A DNA stretch of 64,000 nt from Babylonia areolata (GCF_041734735.1 NC_134883.1:5690200-5754199); one strand, 5' to 3'; positions 49,701 through 54,890 are shown, counted from the stretch's first letter. Numbers and translations: made by a program. The notes: generated from the letters alone by a model not told the origin.

Positions 49701-50363
49701 CTCAGTGGCTCAGACTGATGAACGAGAGGTAGTGGGTTTGAGGCTGTTAGGTTTTTTGAAGCTGTAATATGTTTTTGGTTACTGACAATGAATGATAAGT
49801 GTGAGATGCTGTAATGTGGTACAGTTCAAATGGTTCTAATTTAGTGGCTATGTCTATCAATGTGCAGGTACTACCCTGATGACAGAGCCAGAGACGACTA
49901 TTATGATAGAGACAGAGATGACTATTACGGGGGTGGCAGAGATGACCGCAGGGACTATGACGACAGACGTGACTATGACGACCGTCGAGATTATGATGAC
50001 CGGAACTATGAGAAGGGTGACTATGACCGCAGGGACTATGACGACTACAACGACCGACGTGACGACGATGACCGTCGTTATGACAAGGGCAGGCGCGACA
50101 GTTATGATGACTATGACCGCAGTCGATACGATGACGACCGCTACAACCCTCCTAACTACGACGACGTCAGAGACCGCTACCCGGACACCCGCGATGACCC
50201 GTATGAAGAGTATGAACGCAAGCCGTCTGCAAGCTACGACCCTGAAGTGGACAACCGTGACTACCGTGAACCCAGCCGCTTTGACCGCCAGGGTGTCCCT
50301 GTGGACAGCCGTGACCGCAGCCACTCCCAGGGAGGAGGAGGGGCATCGTCCACCTTTGTGTGA
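10233..50363 (+). CDS. Nrg: neuroglian / L1CAM-family cell adhesion molecule, 24 coding exons, 1,373 aa
   Basis: Joined exons: 10233-10290, 15930-16035, 16977-17172, 18761-18935, 20338-20466, 21205-21307, 21893-22083, 22238-22369, 24080-24238, 25549-25730, 26809-26994, 28042-28234, 29922-30079, 32918-33127, 34437-34674, 35377-35510, 36140-36353, 37438-37560, 40412-40594, 41050-41169, 42550-42708, 44123-44311, 49071-49158, 49868-50363. All junctions are GT-AG and keep phase. The order is signal peptide (1-19), six Ig domains (20-603), five FNIII domains (604-1116), one TM helix (about 1126-1150) and a cytoplasmic tail. Segments such as [24 protein letters not shown] and [10 protein letters not shown] closely match insect neuroglian. 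Known family role: homophilic and heterophilic neuronal adhesion, axon guidance and septate-junction assembly at the plasma membrane. The tail departs from the family, lacking a visible FIGQY ankyrin site. The ortholog call is strong; tail isoforms may exist. Confidence 0.93.
10291..12490. other. intron 1, left part: no gene found
   Basis: AT-rich unique sequence. No open frame of coding character and no tandem array are visible. Confidence 0.5.
12497..12560 (+). mobile_element. isolated TTAA-GGGGGGAC transposon end, possible remnant
   Basis: TTAAGGGGGGACATGGCAGTGC resembles the left terminus of the element at 13229 (TTAA then GGGGGGACTTGGC). No inverted partner belonging to it was found before 13225. 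It may be a solo or truncated end of a sibling element. Confidence 0.35.
13763..14147 (+). pseudogene. transposase N-terminal exon of the TTAA element, frameshifted
   Basis: The first frame starts [20 protein letters not shown] and is basic and Ser/Thr-rich. It loses frame in an A-run at about 13940. The continuing frame reads [17 protein letters not shown] and then [18 protein letters not shown] followed by CPECKEP. A Leu-rich segment followed by a CxxC near the N-terminus resembles the start of the Mutator-like transposase domain proteins that are common in molluscs and cnidarians. A donor GTAAGT follows at 14148. The family assignment is from memory and tentative. Confidence 0.45.
14640..14891 (+). 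pseudogene. transposase C-terminal exon of the TTAA element, with internal deletion joint
   Basis: The segment follows an acceptor-like TGTGTTTCAG. It begins [10 protein letters not shown] in one frame, then switches to a frame reading [16 protein letters not shown] ... [11 protein letters not shown] and ending [10 protein letters not shown] and a stop at 14889-14891. The Lys/Glu/Arg-rich end just before a stop is a normal C-terminus. The switch at GGTCAACAA probably marks the joint where the catalytic core was deleted. The opposite strand has only shadow frames. Confidence 0.45.
15930..16035 (+). CDS. Nrg: neuroglian exon 2: Ig domain 1, first half
   Basis: Residues 20-55 read [20 protein letters not shown] and then [17 protein letters not shown]46 is the B-strand cysteine of Ig1. 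The acceptor TTTGTCCAG and the donor GTAAGT flank it; it enters in phase 1 and leaves in phase 2. Confidence 0.85.
16585..16940. repeat. minisatellite, ~60-bp units, in intron 2 close to exon 3
   Basis: The unit contains CATACCCCTTGTGAAAGCAC, then TTGTTTYGTAGTAGT, an A-rich run and AATCAGCCC. It recurs about five to six times with length variation in the A-run. The last unit ends within 40 bp of the exon 3 acceptor, so the array supplies the polypyrimidine/branch region. Confidence 0.8.
16977..17172 (+). CDS. Nrg: neuroglian exon 3: Ig domain 1, second half
   Basis: Residues 55-120 contain [10 protein letters not shown] (C-strand Trp), then [16 protein letters not shown] with C98, partner of C46. 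The acceptor is TTTGTACCCAG and the donor is GTATGG. The frame is also open for about 50 nt upstream, but only the 16977 start joins in phase with exon 2 and restores the family sequence PRPEYKW. Confidence 0.88.
17514..17900 (+). mobile_element. tRNA-derived SINE (family A), full-length copy 1, intron 3
   Basis: The head TGACGGGTGCAATAGCTGAG with TTGTTAAAGCGTTGG is box A of tRNA type, and GGGTTCGAATC is box B. The body includes CTGAACCCCCTTCGTGTG and AACATACCCAGCATGCAC. The tail is a (GAA)n run. Flanking GAAACA-type sequence on both sides may be a short imperfect target-site duplication. Confidence 0.88.
17951..18333 (+). mobile_element. tRNA-derived SINE (family A), full-length copy 2, intron 3
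   Basis: The copy has the same head-body-(GAA)n tail as copy 1, only 50 bp upstream. A perfect 12-bp target-site duplication GTAAACAAACAA lies at 17939-17950 and 18334-18345. It is in the same direction as the host gene. Intact boxes A and B and a perfect duplication suggest a fairly recent insertion. Confidence 0.93.
18761..18935 (+). CDS. Nrg: neuroglian exon 4: Ig domain 2, first half
   Basis: Residues 121-179 start [20 protein letters not shown] and contain LDCVKPE and [14 protein letters not shown], the cysteine and tryptophan of Ig2. The acceptor is GTGTTTTCAG and the donor is GTCAGT. It ends in phase 1 after MDHE. Confidence 0.85.
18946..20337. other. intron 4: no gene found
   Basis: AT-rich sequence with short poly-A and poly-T runs. 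No exon-like block was needed or found between exons 4 and 5. Confidence 0.5.
20338..20466 (+). CDS. Nrg: neuroglian exon 5: Ig domain 2, second half
   Basis: Residues 179-222 read [20 protein letters not shown], then CMAMNG, completing Ig2 with the F-strand YxC. The acceptor is TTGCTTGCAG and the donor is GTAACG. Confidence 0.83.
21205..21307 (+). CDS. Nrg: neuroglian exon 6: Ig domain 3, first half
   Basis: Residues 222-256 include [10 protein letters not shown] and [14 protein letters not shown] is a potential N-glycosylation site. The acceptor is GATCATTCAG and the donor GTCAGT; it ends in phase 2. Confidence 0.83.
21893..22083 (+). CDS. Nrg: neuroglian exon 7: Ig domain 3, second half
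   Basis: Residues 256-320 contain [11 protein letters not shown], then [20 protein letters not shown], a textbook Ig E-F strand segment DxGxYxC. The acceptor is CTGTCTGTGCAG and the donor is GTAAGT. Confidence 0.88.
22238..22369 (+). CDS. Nrg: neuroglian exon 8: Ig domain 4, first half
   Basis: Residues 320-364 read [18 protein letters not shown], then [19 protein letters not shown]. This corresponds to the VPEPxxxWxxNG signature of neuroglian Ig4. The acceptor is TTGATTTCAG and the donor is GTATGT. Confidence 0.87.
22455..23093. repeat. 80-bp minisatellite, 8 near-identical copies, intron 8
   Basis: The unit contains CACTTGTAGATACTGTATT, TTAATAGACTGGACAGC and AATAAAGGCTCAGTTAGGGC. The spacing is exactly 80 bp, with start points at about 22459, 22539, 22619 and onward. 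Copies 3-8 differ at only one or two sites, so amplification is recent. There are no spacers, so it is not a CRISPR-like layout. Confidence 0.95.
23100..24070. other. intron 8, right part: no gene found
   Basis: AT-rich sequence with a short (ACC)n tract near 23375-23410. No coding signal is visible. Confidence 0.5.
24080..24238 (+). CDS. Nrg: neuroglian exon 9: Ig domain 4, second half
   Basis: Residues 364-417 contain [20 protein letters not shown] and [14 protein letters not shown]. The last part is very close to insect neuroglian NSLGYVYKDVYLNV. The acceptor is TGATGGGCAG and the donor is GTAAGC. Confidence 0.88.
24250..25540. other. intron 9: no gene found
   Basis: AT-rich sequence. 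Frames at 25132-25485 are open but lack splice phase and family similarity. Confidence 0.5.
25549..25730 (+). CDS. Nrg: neuroglian exon 10: Ig domain 5, first part
   Basis: Residues 417-477 include [37 protein letters not shown] and [15 protein letters not shown]. The last motif matches GGRYNVQANGDLEIQ in fly neuroglian Ig5. The acceptor is TTTTCCAG and the donor GTAGGC; it ends in phase 0. Confidence 0.9.
25731..26190. repeat. minisatellite starting at the exon 10 donor, CAGGTAGGCTCC units
   Basis: About 18-20 degenerate units of 20-35 bp share the core CAGGTAGGCTCCA followed by CTTCATA/G. Every core repeats the donor-like (C/A)AG-GTAGGC found at the real exon boundary (AAG-GTAGGC at 25728-25736). 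The array begins within 30 bp of that boundary. Confidence 0.85.
26376..26785 (-). mobile_element. tRNA-derived SINE (family A), full-length copy 3, intron 10
   Basis: The element itself is 26391-26770, in reverse orientation: a (TTC)n tail at the left and GCTATTGCGCCCG, the reverse of the tRNA-like head, at the right. A perfect 15-bp target-site duplication GTTAAACACCATGTA lies at 26376-26390 and 26771-26785. The right end lies only 38 bp from the start of exon 11. Confidence 0.95.
26809..26994 (+). CDS. Nrg: neuroglian exon 11: end of Ig domain 5 and start of Ig domain 6
   Basis: Residues 478-539 read [18 protein letters not shown], completing Ig5, and [18 protein letters not shown], opening Ig6. 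The acceptor TGTAATGTTTCAG has only a short pyrimidine stretch because a SINE lies just upstream. The donor is GTGGGT. It is in phase 0 at both ends. Confidence 0.88.
27000..28030. other. intron 11: TG-rich microsatellites, no gene
   Basis: (TG)n runs lie at about 27398-27416 and 27545-27812, with T-rich sequence around them. The Cys/Val frames in this zone reflect the repeat. Confidence 0.7.
28042..28234 (+). CDS. Nrg: neuroglian exon 12: Ig domain 6, second part
   Basis: Residues 540-604 contain [28 protein letters not shown] and [18 protein letters not shown]. These parallel NSLTIAKTMELDSGEYTC of fly neuroglian. The acceptor is ACATTTGACAG and the donor is GTTGGG; it ends in phase 1. Confidence 0.9.
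28381..28779 (+). mobile_element. tRNA-derived SINE (family A), copy 4, intron 12
   Basis: The element itself runs from about 28391 (TGACGGGCACAATAGCTG) to 28768 with a (GAA)n-GGAGG tail. The target-site duplication GGTTAGGCTTT lies at 28381-28391 and 28769-28779. A short internal deletion after TTTTTCCAATCT removes the CCCAGGTCAACATATG part seen in the other copies. Confidence 0.92.
29305..29425. repeat. three-copy ~37-bp tandem repeat, intron 12
   Basis: TATCTTATGAGAACAAC followed by TTGATGGAAAAACTG is repeated three times with small differences. Confidence 0.8.
29597..29712 (-). mobile_element. SINE family B tail, reverse orientation, intron 12
   Basis: ATCAGTATCAGTCACTGC is followed by CTACACCACATCTGCC, AAGCAGATGCTTGACCAGC and TTAGTCAGGCCTT. 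It is the same module as at 6984-7112. The flanks carry a short TATCAG repeat and (TAA)n. Confidence 0.6.
29922..30079 (+). CDS. Nrg: neuroglian exon 13: FNIII domain 1, first half
   Basis: Residues 604-656 read [17 protein letters not shown] and [20 protein letters not shown], then [11 protein letters not shown]. The last part matches QFNTSFTPASW in fly neuroglian. The acceptor is CTTTCTTGTAG and the donor GTGGGC. Confidence 0.9.
30084..31555. repeat. minisatellite of ~38-44-bp units starting at the exon 13 donor
   Basis: The unit is TGTGTGTCCTTGTTCAGTG, then TTCTGTTTTTGTGGTGTGA, present about 35 times. The first unit, at intron position +5, has the variant TCTTTTCTGGTGGTTGCTCTG, and this variant recurs at about 30655. 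Long Cys/Phe-rich open frames run through it in several registers because of the unit composition. They are not genes. Confidence 0.95.
31985..32152. repeat. interrupted (CA)n microsatellite with TTGAGATACA interruptions
   Basis: CA runs are broken by three copies of ATTGAGATACA, giving a minor higher-order pattern. Confidence 0.9.
32528..32880. repeat. (CA)n-rich region with CACACACCACACACGTATA units
   Basis: CA repeats with ATGCATGCATGC and repeated ACCACACACGTATACA units lie just upstream of exon 14. Confidence 0.9.
32918..33127 (+). CDS. Nrg: neuroglian exon 14: end of FNIII 1 and start of FNIII 2
   Basis: Residues 657-726 contain [19 protein letters not shown], the most conserved neuroglian block, and LHIEWT at the start of FNIII 2. 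The acceptor is CTGGTTGCAG and the donor GTCAGT. NYT and NVS are potential glycosylation sites. Confidence 0.93.
33439..34245. repeat. 38-bp minisatellite, ~21 copies, intron 14
   Basis: The unit is GGAGTGTACCGATGTTGACT followed by ATCTTCTCTGATTAAAAT. Copies vary by A/T, C/T and an inserted GAT. The array is about 310 bp from exon 14 and 190 bp from exon 15, so unlike several others it does not touch an exon. Confidence 0.95.
34437..34674 (+). CDS. Nrg: neuroglian exon 15: rest of FNIII domain 2
   Basis: Residues 727-806 begin [18 protein letters not shown], matching PMPEIEHNAPNFHYYVSW of fly, and contain [17 protein letters not shown]. The acceptor is TTCTTCTCCTCAG and the donor GTGAGT; it ends in phase 1. 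Confidence 0.92.
35061..35100. repeat. (TC)n microsatellite
   Basis: A pure CT run in intron 15. Confidence 0.95.
35377..35510 (+). CDS. Nrg: neuroglian exon 16: FNIII domain 3, first half
   Basis: Residues 806-850 read [20 protein letters not shown], then [10 protein letters not shown] and NGEFRGFK. The final block corresponds to VRGHFKGYK of fly. The acceptor is TTGTTTGCAG and the donor GTAAGG; it ends in phase 0. Confidence 0.88.
36140..36353 (+). CDS. Nrg: neuroglian exon 17: FNIII domain 3, second half
   Basis: Residues 851-922 contain [35 protein letters not shown] and [17 protein letters not shown]. The acceptor is CTGTTACGACAG and the donor GTGAGT; it ends in phase 1. Confidence 0.88.
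36354..37125. repeat. G-rich minisatellite starting at the exon 17 donor
   Basis: About 30 units of 18-26 bp with the core GTGTGTGGGTGRTGATGTGG followed by GAGGAYGT begin at the donor itself. Pro/His-rich open frames on the opposite strand (to over 300 codons) are products of the repeat and have no supporting features. Confidence 0.93.
37438..37560 (+). CDS. Nrg: neuroglian exon 18: FNIII domain 4, first half, with first RGD
   Basis: Residues 922-963 read [38 protein letters not shown] and YQR. RGD is at residues 950-952 (37521-37529), just before the conserved LxGYxI of the C strand. The acceptor is GGGTGAGCAG and the donor GTGAGA. The last ~36 nt of the exon are the seed of the downstream tandem array. 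Confidence 0.87.
37524..38965. repeat. 38-bp minisatellite made of the exon 18 end plus its splice donor
   Basis: About 37 units of GTGAGACATTTTGGGCTRTG followed by ACATYGGATATCAGASAG run on from the exon. The exon end itself (37524-37560) is the first unit. Each unit repeats the exon's 3' edge and a GTGAGA or ATGAGA donor position. Some units are shortened (for example near 37670 and 38150). A block of several units at 37905-38215 is repeated at 38335-38660, showing segmental duplication inside the array. Confidence 0.97.
39130..39240. repeat. two-copy ~54-bp tandem duplication, intron 18
   Basis: TGCATGCGATTGTCATTATT through ATAGGAATATACCAG is present twice, back to back and identical. Confidence 0.9.
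39358..39445 (+). repeat. dispersed repeat D copy, intron 18
   Basis: GCACTCTTCCCAGGGAGAGC, AGCCCAGATTTCACTCAG and CTGTTGTGACAACAAAAG are followed by ACAAATACAAATAC. Confidence 0.55.
39454..40427. repeat. ~62-bp minisatellite containing the exon 19 acceptor and exon start
   Basis: About 15-16 units of GTAGCTGTGGTGTTCCAGTG, then AGCAGACTGGACCTATATTA and TAGATGAGATTAGAACATAT. The last unit contains the true acceptor GTGTTCCAG and the first 16 nt of exon 19 (TGACTGGACTGGACCT). The copies nearest the exon share the exon's TGACTGGACTGGACC variant, while the distal ones carry TGAGCAGACTGGACC. Confidence 0.96.
40412..40594 (+). CDS. Nrg: neuroglian exon 19: FNIII domain 4, second half, with second RGD
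   Basis: Residues 963-1024 read [38 protein letters not shown] and [18 protein letters not shown] at residues 1009-1011 (40549-40557) falls between the F strand (YRIHIWART) and the G strand (YFIEVVT). The acceptor is GTGGTGTTCCAG and the donor GTGTGT; it ends in phase 1. Confidence 0.87.
40604..40738. repeat. (TG)n microsatellite, duplicated block
   Basis: TG runs are separated by two copies of GGAAATGGTTGGTG. It starts at the exon 19 donor region. Confidence 0.92.
40782..40990 (+). repeat. dispersed repeat D copy with ACAAT/ACAGT pentamer tail
   Basis: CTCCCTGGGAAGAGCAGCCC ... CTGTTTTGACACATGACAAC is followed by about 130 bp of degenerate TACAGTACAATACAATA. The tail is the same pentamer class as the large satellite at 60630-63880. 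Confidence 0.6.
41050..41169 (+). CDS. Nrg: neuroglian exon 20: FNIII domain 5, first half
   Basis: Residues 1024-1064 read [20 protein letters not shown], then [20 protein letters not shown]. The Trp pair and the [13 protein letters not shown] strand fit FNIII strands B to C'. The acceptor is TTGTGCACAG and the donor GTGAGT. Confidence 0.87.
41180..42540. other. intron 20: no gene found
   Basis: A (TTA)n-type tract lies at about 41395-41462. The block 41760-42460 is unique in the window and less AT-rich than its surroundings; I could not identify it. Confidence 0.5.
42550..42708 (+). CDS. Nrg: neuroglian exon 21: FNIII domain 5, second half
   Basis: Residues 1064-1117 contain [20 protein letters not shown], the LxxxTxYExRVxA signature of FNIII, then [18 protein letters not shown]. 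The acceptor is CTTTCTTGACAG and the donor GTAAAA. Confidence 0.9.
42985..43032. repeat. (TG)n microsatellite
   Basis: A TG run with a few interruptions in intron 21. Confidence 0.85.
43470..44121. repeat. ~45-bp minisatellite abutting the exon 22 acceptor
   Basis: About 14-15 units of TTCATATAACCCACGTTATG, TTCYGTTACATTGTGTGTCT and GTGTG. The final unit runs TTATGTTCTGGTACATTTCAG into exon 22, so the acceptor is a modified repeat unit. Cys/Tyr-rich frames inside are artefacts. Confidence 0.95.
44123..44311 (+). CDS. Nrg: neuroglian exon 22: transmembrane helix and juxtamembrane tail
   Basis: Residues 1117-1180 begin [20 protein letters not shown], then [20 protein letters not shown] and [29 protein letters not shown] is nearly identical to fly neuroglian GWFIGMMLAL. 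After the helix the usual RRNRGGKYxV FERM-binding block is replaced by [10 protein letters not shown]. The donor GTAAGC at 44312 gives phase 1. An earlier GTACTA at 44297 is a weaker donor. Confidence 0.9.
44312..49070. other. intron 22 (4.76 kb): no gene found
   Basis: AT-rich sequence with a (CA)n tract at 47551-47637. I looked for a cassette exon with FIGQY or a KYxV motif and saw none on the + strand by eye. The search was not exhaustive. Confidence 0.5.
49071..49158 (+). CDS. Nrg: neuroglian exon 23: cytoplasmic tail
   Basis: Residues 1180-1209 read [18 protein letters not shown], then [12 protein letters not shown]. The acceptor is CTACGTTTCAG and the donor GTATGC; it ends in phase 2. 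The Tyr/Asp/Arg bias continues into exon 24, supporting the junction. Confidence 0.8.
49868..50363 (+). CDS. Nrg: neuroglian exon 24: Asp/Arg/Tyr-rich tail with C-terminal -STFV
   Basis: Residues 1209-1373 carry repeated RDYDDR units (for example [19 protein letters not shown]), then [19 protein letters not shown] and [17 protein letters not shown], ending ASSTFV and a stop at 50361-50363. The last residues fit a class I PDZ ligand (T-x-V). C. elegans SAX-7, another L1 family member, is remembered to end in a similar -TFV. The 18-nt coding repeat is a minisatellite inside the exon. The acceptor is CAATGTGCAG. The tail's interaction partners are unknown. Confidence 0.85.
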
Positions 50364-51304
50364 ACCACCCCCACGCCGTCACGCCATGGATAGGATTGCA
50401 GCTTGTCAGCAAGCTCCATGCAGTGGCTGTTGTGTGCTTCTCTTCCCTCGTATGATGGGCATGTTTATGCCTCAGAAGAAAAAGGGTTTCTGTTTCCTTG
50501 ACTTGCGAATGTTATACACTAGCTCTGATGCAGAAAATTCATCAGTGCGTCCAGTTTCAAGGAAAATTATCCTCGCCTTATTGTTTATTCATTATTAAGG
50601 AAAATTATAGCGACTTTATCCAGTACTTATTGCTGTTGATTGTAACGAATGGAGAATTTTATAATGCTGTCGATTTTATTTTGGTTTAGTTTTGGTATGA
50701 ACTTCAGATGTCTTGTTAGGTATTTTGACGATGTTTTTGTCTGATCCATCAAAATTATAGCTGTAGTGCTTTAAAAGTTATTGTGAAGATTTTCCATTGA
50801 ATTATAGCCTCATGTTATGCTTTTGTGTTTATCACATTATTGCGCAGTTTGAGAGACAAGTGTGATTGATATGATTGAACAATTCCATTTCCTACACTTC
50901 CTGTTATTGTTGAGATTGTGAAGAAATTGTATCCATTTCTTTGTGCCTTTAGGTAGATGTGTTTTTAAAAGGGCATATATTTGTATTTTCTGGTTTTTAA
51001 AAAAAATTCATGTGCTGTAATCTGATGCCTTTAAAGCATCATCAGAACATGGGTAAGGGTCTGTCTGACAGCTTGAAACATGCTGTGTACAGATGTGGTA
51101 ATATTGTGCACAAAATGTGAAGGAGTCATTAGTTTGTTAGTGAAAGAAAAAGAAGTGCTGTTTTTCTCTCAAGGAAAGGCGGATGACATGAATGGGTTAG
51201 AAATCATAGAAAAAGATGCATTGACAGTGGGGGGGAAAGACCCGAAAGACGTAGTTCTTAAAAAAGCAGAGGGATAAATGTTCTAATTTGCTCTGGGAAA
51301 TAAA
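50364..51304 (+). other. putative 3'UTR of neuroglian with poly-A signal
   Basis: AT-rich, non-repetitive sequence follows the stop codon. AATAAA at 51299-51304 is the first canonical poly-A signal I noted; another lies near 53651. The true 3' end could be further on. Confidence 0.4.
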
Positions 51305-51309
51305 ATGAT

Positions 51310-52630
51310 GAAATATAACTGAAGTTTATGATGGACATCATCACTTTTTTTGGTCCTGCAAATCAAAATGTGGAGAAGAAAATACTAAAGACAAGAAAAA
51401 AAAAACACCCACCAAAAAAAAAAAAAAAAAACAGTATGAGTCTGATTTCAGCAAGTCAGTGTATACCCACATAAACTGACTGGTTTTGTGAGTATGGATA
51501 GTGAAAATGAACATGAAATCAACAGATTACAAGCAGCTATACAAATATATCTTCTTCTTCTTTATAGTAAACAAATATCTTACAGTTGATGCAAAGTTGC
51601 AAAACTTGTATGCATGTGTCTTTGCAGAAGTGTGTATCTGCATGTTGCAAGTGAGTGAACGGTTGAATGTAATTTTTCTTTGATTGTTGGATGAGAACGT
51701 TTGTCGCAACTGTAGGTCAGTGGCTGAATTGTATATTATTCACGTTCACCACATACATGATTAGGATTCTTGTATATACACTGAAGCCCAAGTCCCTTAA
51801 ATATACATATTATATATATGCAGATTGGCAAATAAAGGAAGACCCCATCAGCTTGTATTTTGTAATTAGACTTCACTGCCAGTCATGTTTGCTAGATTGT
51901 TTCATCAGGAAGGTTTATGTTGTACATACTTTTGTTGAATATCAGGTCAGAAATAGAATTTTAGATAATTGCTGTATGTGTACATTACTGATCATAAATT
52001 TTTGTTGTCAGCTTGTGTTATTTCCCCTTACTGCTATTATCTTTTCTCTCAGTGCTGCCCTTCTGAGTCTCAAATGTGGTATGTATTTTTATTTTGTTTG
52101 ATATCTAAAACACAGGTGATAAAAAGAAAATATGACATGTCTATGTGCAGCTGTGCATCAGTAGCATGAAGGAAAAATTGTCAAAAAATTTATCCATGTA
52201 CTTTTTATGTGTCCAGTTATATCAAATGCATTATTTTCAAAGATAAGTTTCCAGTAATCTTTTAATCAAGCAGTGTAGACTTCAAAGATAGCACACATTT
52301 TTTGGCATAATGGACTTTGAGCTACTTGCATCTATTATCTGTTGTTGTGGTCATTGAACAGCTTCTCTGACACAGGTGTACAGAGACTGGGAAAATTTGA
52401 AGGAAACTGGATGGTTGGTGAATAACCTTTCCTTACATTAGACTGAAAAACAAAACAAAAAAACATTGAGTACAATCGTGAAGACCTGCAGTGGTGGGGC
52501 TGTTGTTCAGGATAGCTTGTAACTCAATTTCCATTGCACCACCCCGACCCCTTTGGTATATGTGTTTGTTATCAGTGAACAGATGCCAGAAATTATGAAA
52601 GAAAATGGCCCTTATTGTAATGCAAGTATT
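51310..52630. other. downstream sequence, no gene found
   Basis: AT-rich sequence with an A-run at 51396-51432. It may be part of a longer 3'UTR. Confidence 0.4.
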
Positions 52631-52635
52631 GTCAA

Positions 52636-53045
52636 AATGCCGAGTGGTAAATAAGCTTATCTGCCTTATCAGTGTCTTTGAGGTTCTGATTCGAATCCTG
52701 GTCTCACTCTTCTAAGTTTGACTGGAAAATCAGAGTGTTTACTCATTTGAATGAGACGATAAAGTAAGATTTCATGTGCAGCAGAAAGAGAACCGTGGCA
52801 ACATAAATGTTGTCCTCTGGCAAAATTATATAGAAGAAATCCACTCAGGTGGGTAGGTACACAAATATATAAATATATCTATATATATATATATATATAT
52901 ATCATTATATGGCTTGACCATATGCATGGCCTGACAAGCATATTAGGTTATGCTCTGGTCAGGCACCTGCCGATCAGATGTGGTGTAGCATAATTATATG
53001 GATTTGTCTGAATGCCAGGACACATCCTGGGGAAACTGAAACTAA
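52636..53045 (+). mobile_element. tRNA-derived SINE (family B), full-length, with internal (TA)n
   Basis: The head TGCCGAGTGGTAAATAAGC and box B GATTCGAATCC at about 52689-52699 are followed by the body GTTGTCCTCTGGCAAAATTA. A (TA)n run lies at 52866-52903. The tail CAGATGTGGTGTAGCATAAT ends GGGGAAACTGAAACTAAAC. It is the most complete family B copy in the window. Confidence 0.75.
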
Positions 53046-53749
53046 ACGATTGGAATCTAGTAAAAAGATACATGAGTTTTTTTATTAAAAAAAAAAAAAA
53101 AAATTGCAGATGTAACACGGCTGTGTGGTCTTAGCTGAAAAATGTGTTGTATTTGGTGCTGTGTACCTTGCATGATTTTGACCTCCAAACGAAAGCAGTT
53201 GACTGACAAACTAATAATTTTCCGATTTTCGACTCCCCCCCCCCCCACCCCTCTGTTGCTCTTATTATATTACCCAACTCTTTTCTTTGGCTCTTTCTAT
53301 GATGAGTTGCACTTTCACGATAAAATGTTTGTTAGCTGAGCATGAATGGTGTACTCTTTTATTTACATTTGTGGAGGTGGTGAGGATAAAATGGAAATGT
53401 ACAGATGTGTACAGATAAAACATATCACACTGACATATTGATTACAATACATATCAGTTTGACTGAGGGAATGTTTTTGACATTTTTATCACAAGACATA
53501 GACTGACTGAGGAAATGCTGATGACATTTTTGATTGCAAGACATATCAGACTGATTGATGAATGTCTGTCAGATGATTGGAACTTGGAGGAAGAGAAACC
53601 CATTGTGAGTGAAACATTCCATTTGTAACCATGATATGTACATATTTTGATAATAAACATATATCCTTTTTATATTATTGCCTCATCTTTATGAATGGAA
53701 GAGCTGTGTGTATGTGCACATCTATGTGTTTTCATAGAGGTGACAAGTT

Positions 53750-53905
53750 TTAGAATTACATGTCCGTGTAATATAGTGAGTTTTCAAACTTATATGTTTA
53801 TGTAATACAGTGAAACTGCATGTTTATGTAATATGGTGAGTTTTCAAAATTACTTGTTCATGTAATATGGTGAGTTTTCAAAATTACATATTTACGGAAT
53901 ACACA
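53750..53905. repeat. ~36-bp tandem repeat, about 4 copies
   Basis: The unit TGTTTATGTAATATGGTGAG followed by TTTTCAAAATTACA recurs with substitutions. Confidence 0.75.
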
Positions 53906-53909
53906 TTTT

Positions 53910-54870
53910 TTTGTACCAGCCGCTGTGACAAAGTGCTAAAGGTAATGAACAGATGGCAGGGGGGGGGGGGGACACAGGTTAAACAGCAGCACAGGTGGGA
54001 TTTTTAATTTGGTGGTTTTGTTTGTTTGCTTTTTTCATCCTTTGGCCAGCTCATACCCAGGATTGTGTGTATACTGTGTATTCCTATTGGAAGATAAGGA
54101 CCACACGGTTGAGGATCACATGTTACGGATGTGTCTTCGGGAGGGTTGATGAAATGTCATGACCCACCCTGCAAACTACTGTGATCTGTTTGACACTTTA
54201 GAGTACAGCGTTCATAGCACTACTGTCACCATCATCATCATCATAATCATTTTGATTCATCATTCATATAGAAAATAATGTTTCGGATTCTGTGGCCTTT
54301 CATGCAGCGTTCACACGGCAACCTCAGTGTCAACGCCCTTCGCTTTCATGAGAATTACTGTCAAGGTCTTTGGTGTCGGCAGATTCATGTTGGGGTGATC
54401 TTTGGGTCGCTCACTGAAGTTTGGCTACATAAAGCGATTATTGTCATCACCAGGGGGTTAGTACAAAGGAGGTGGTGTCAAGCGCATGATCATTATCAAA
54501 GTGACTCAGCTGCGGAGCCTCCTGGTGACCTAACAGCGGTAGTTTCCCATGGGCTGCAGGCGCTGACACAGTACAGAATACATACAGAATACTTTATTAT
54601 CTCAAGAAGAGAAATTCACGTGTGTTTCTTTTTTTTAAATTAAAAAAAAAAAATTTTGTTTTGATTGGAATCTTCTCGTTCTCCACCCACCCCTACCATT
54701 CTGCACGCGCTTTCTTGTCGCTAGTTTTTGTTCTCTTAATTGAAGGGGAAGGCTGGAACGAAAAGCATTAGCATTAATGTATTTGTCTGCCAGCAGCCTG
54801 TCTGAACATAATTGAACAATACAACTAACTAATCACAGGTCAGTAAACACGAGACACCGACTGTTCTTTC
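53910..54870. other. intergenic, no gene found; block 54290-54560 unidentified
   Basis: The block 54290-54560 is more GC-rich than its neighbours and open in one frame, but I could not match it to any family or splice context. It may be an old repeat. Confidence 0.4.
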
Positions 54871-54877
54871 CATTACG

Positions 54878-54890
54878 ATTTATTAACCAC
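54878..54890 (-). promoter_or_regulatory. candidate poly-A signal of the minus-strand gene
   Basis: AATAAA on the minus strand (GGTTAATAAATCG). It is a long way (3 kb) from the stop codon at 57890, so other signals between may be used. Confidence 0.25.

Noticed and set aside
50167-50412. Minus-strand frames opposite exon 24
   Set aside because: Shadow frames of the repetitive GAC/CGT/TAT coding exon.
54278-54643. 121-codon open frame
   Set aside because: No similarity, splice support or codon pattern; possibly an old repeat.
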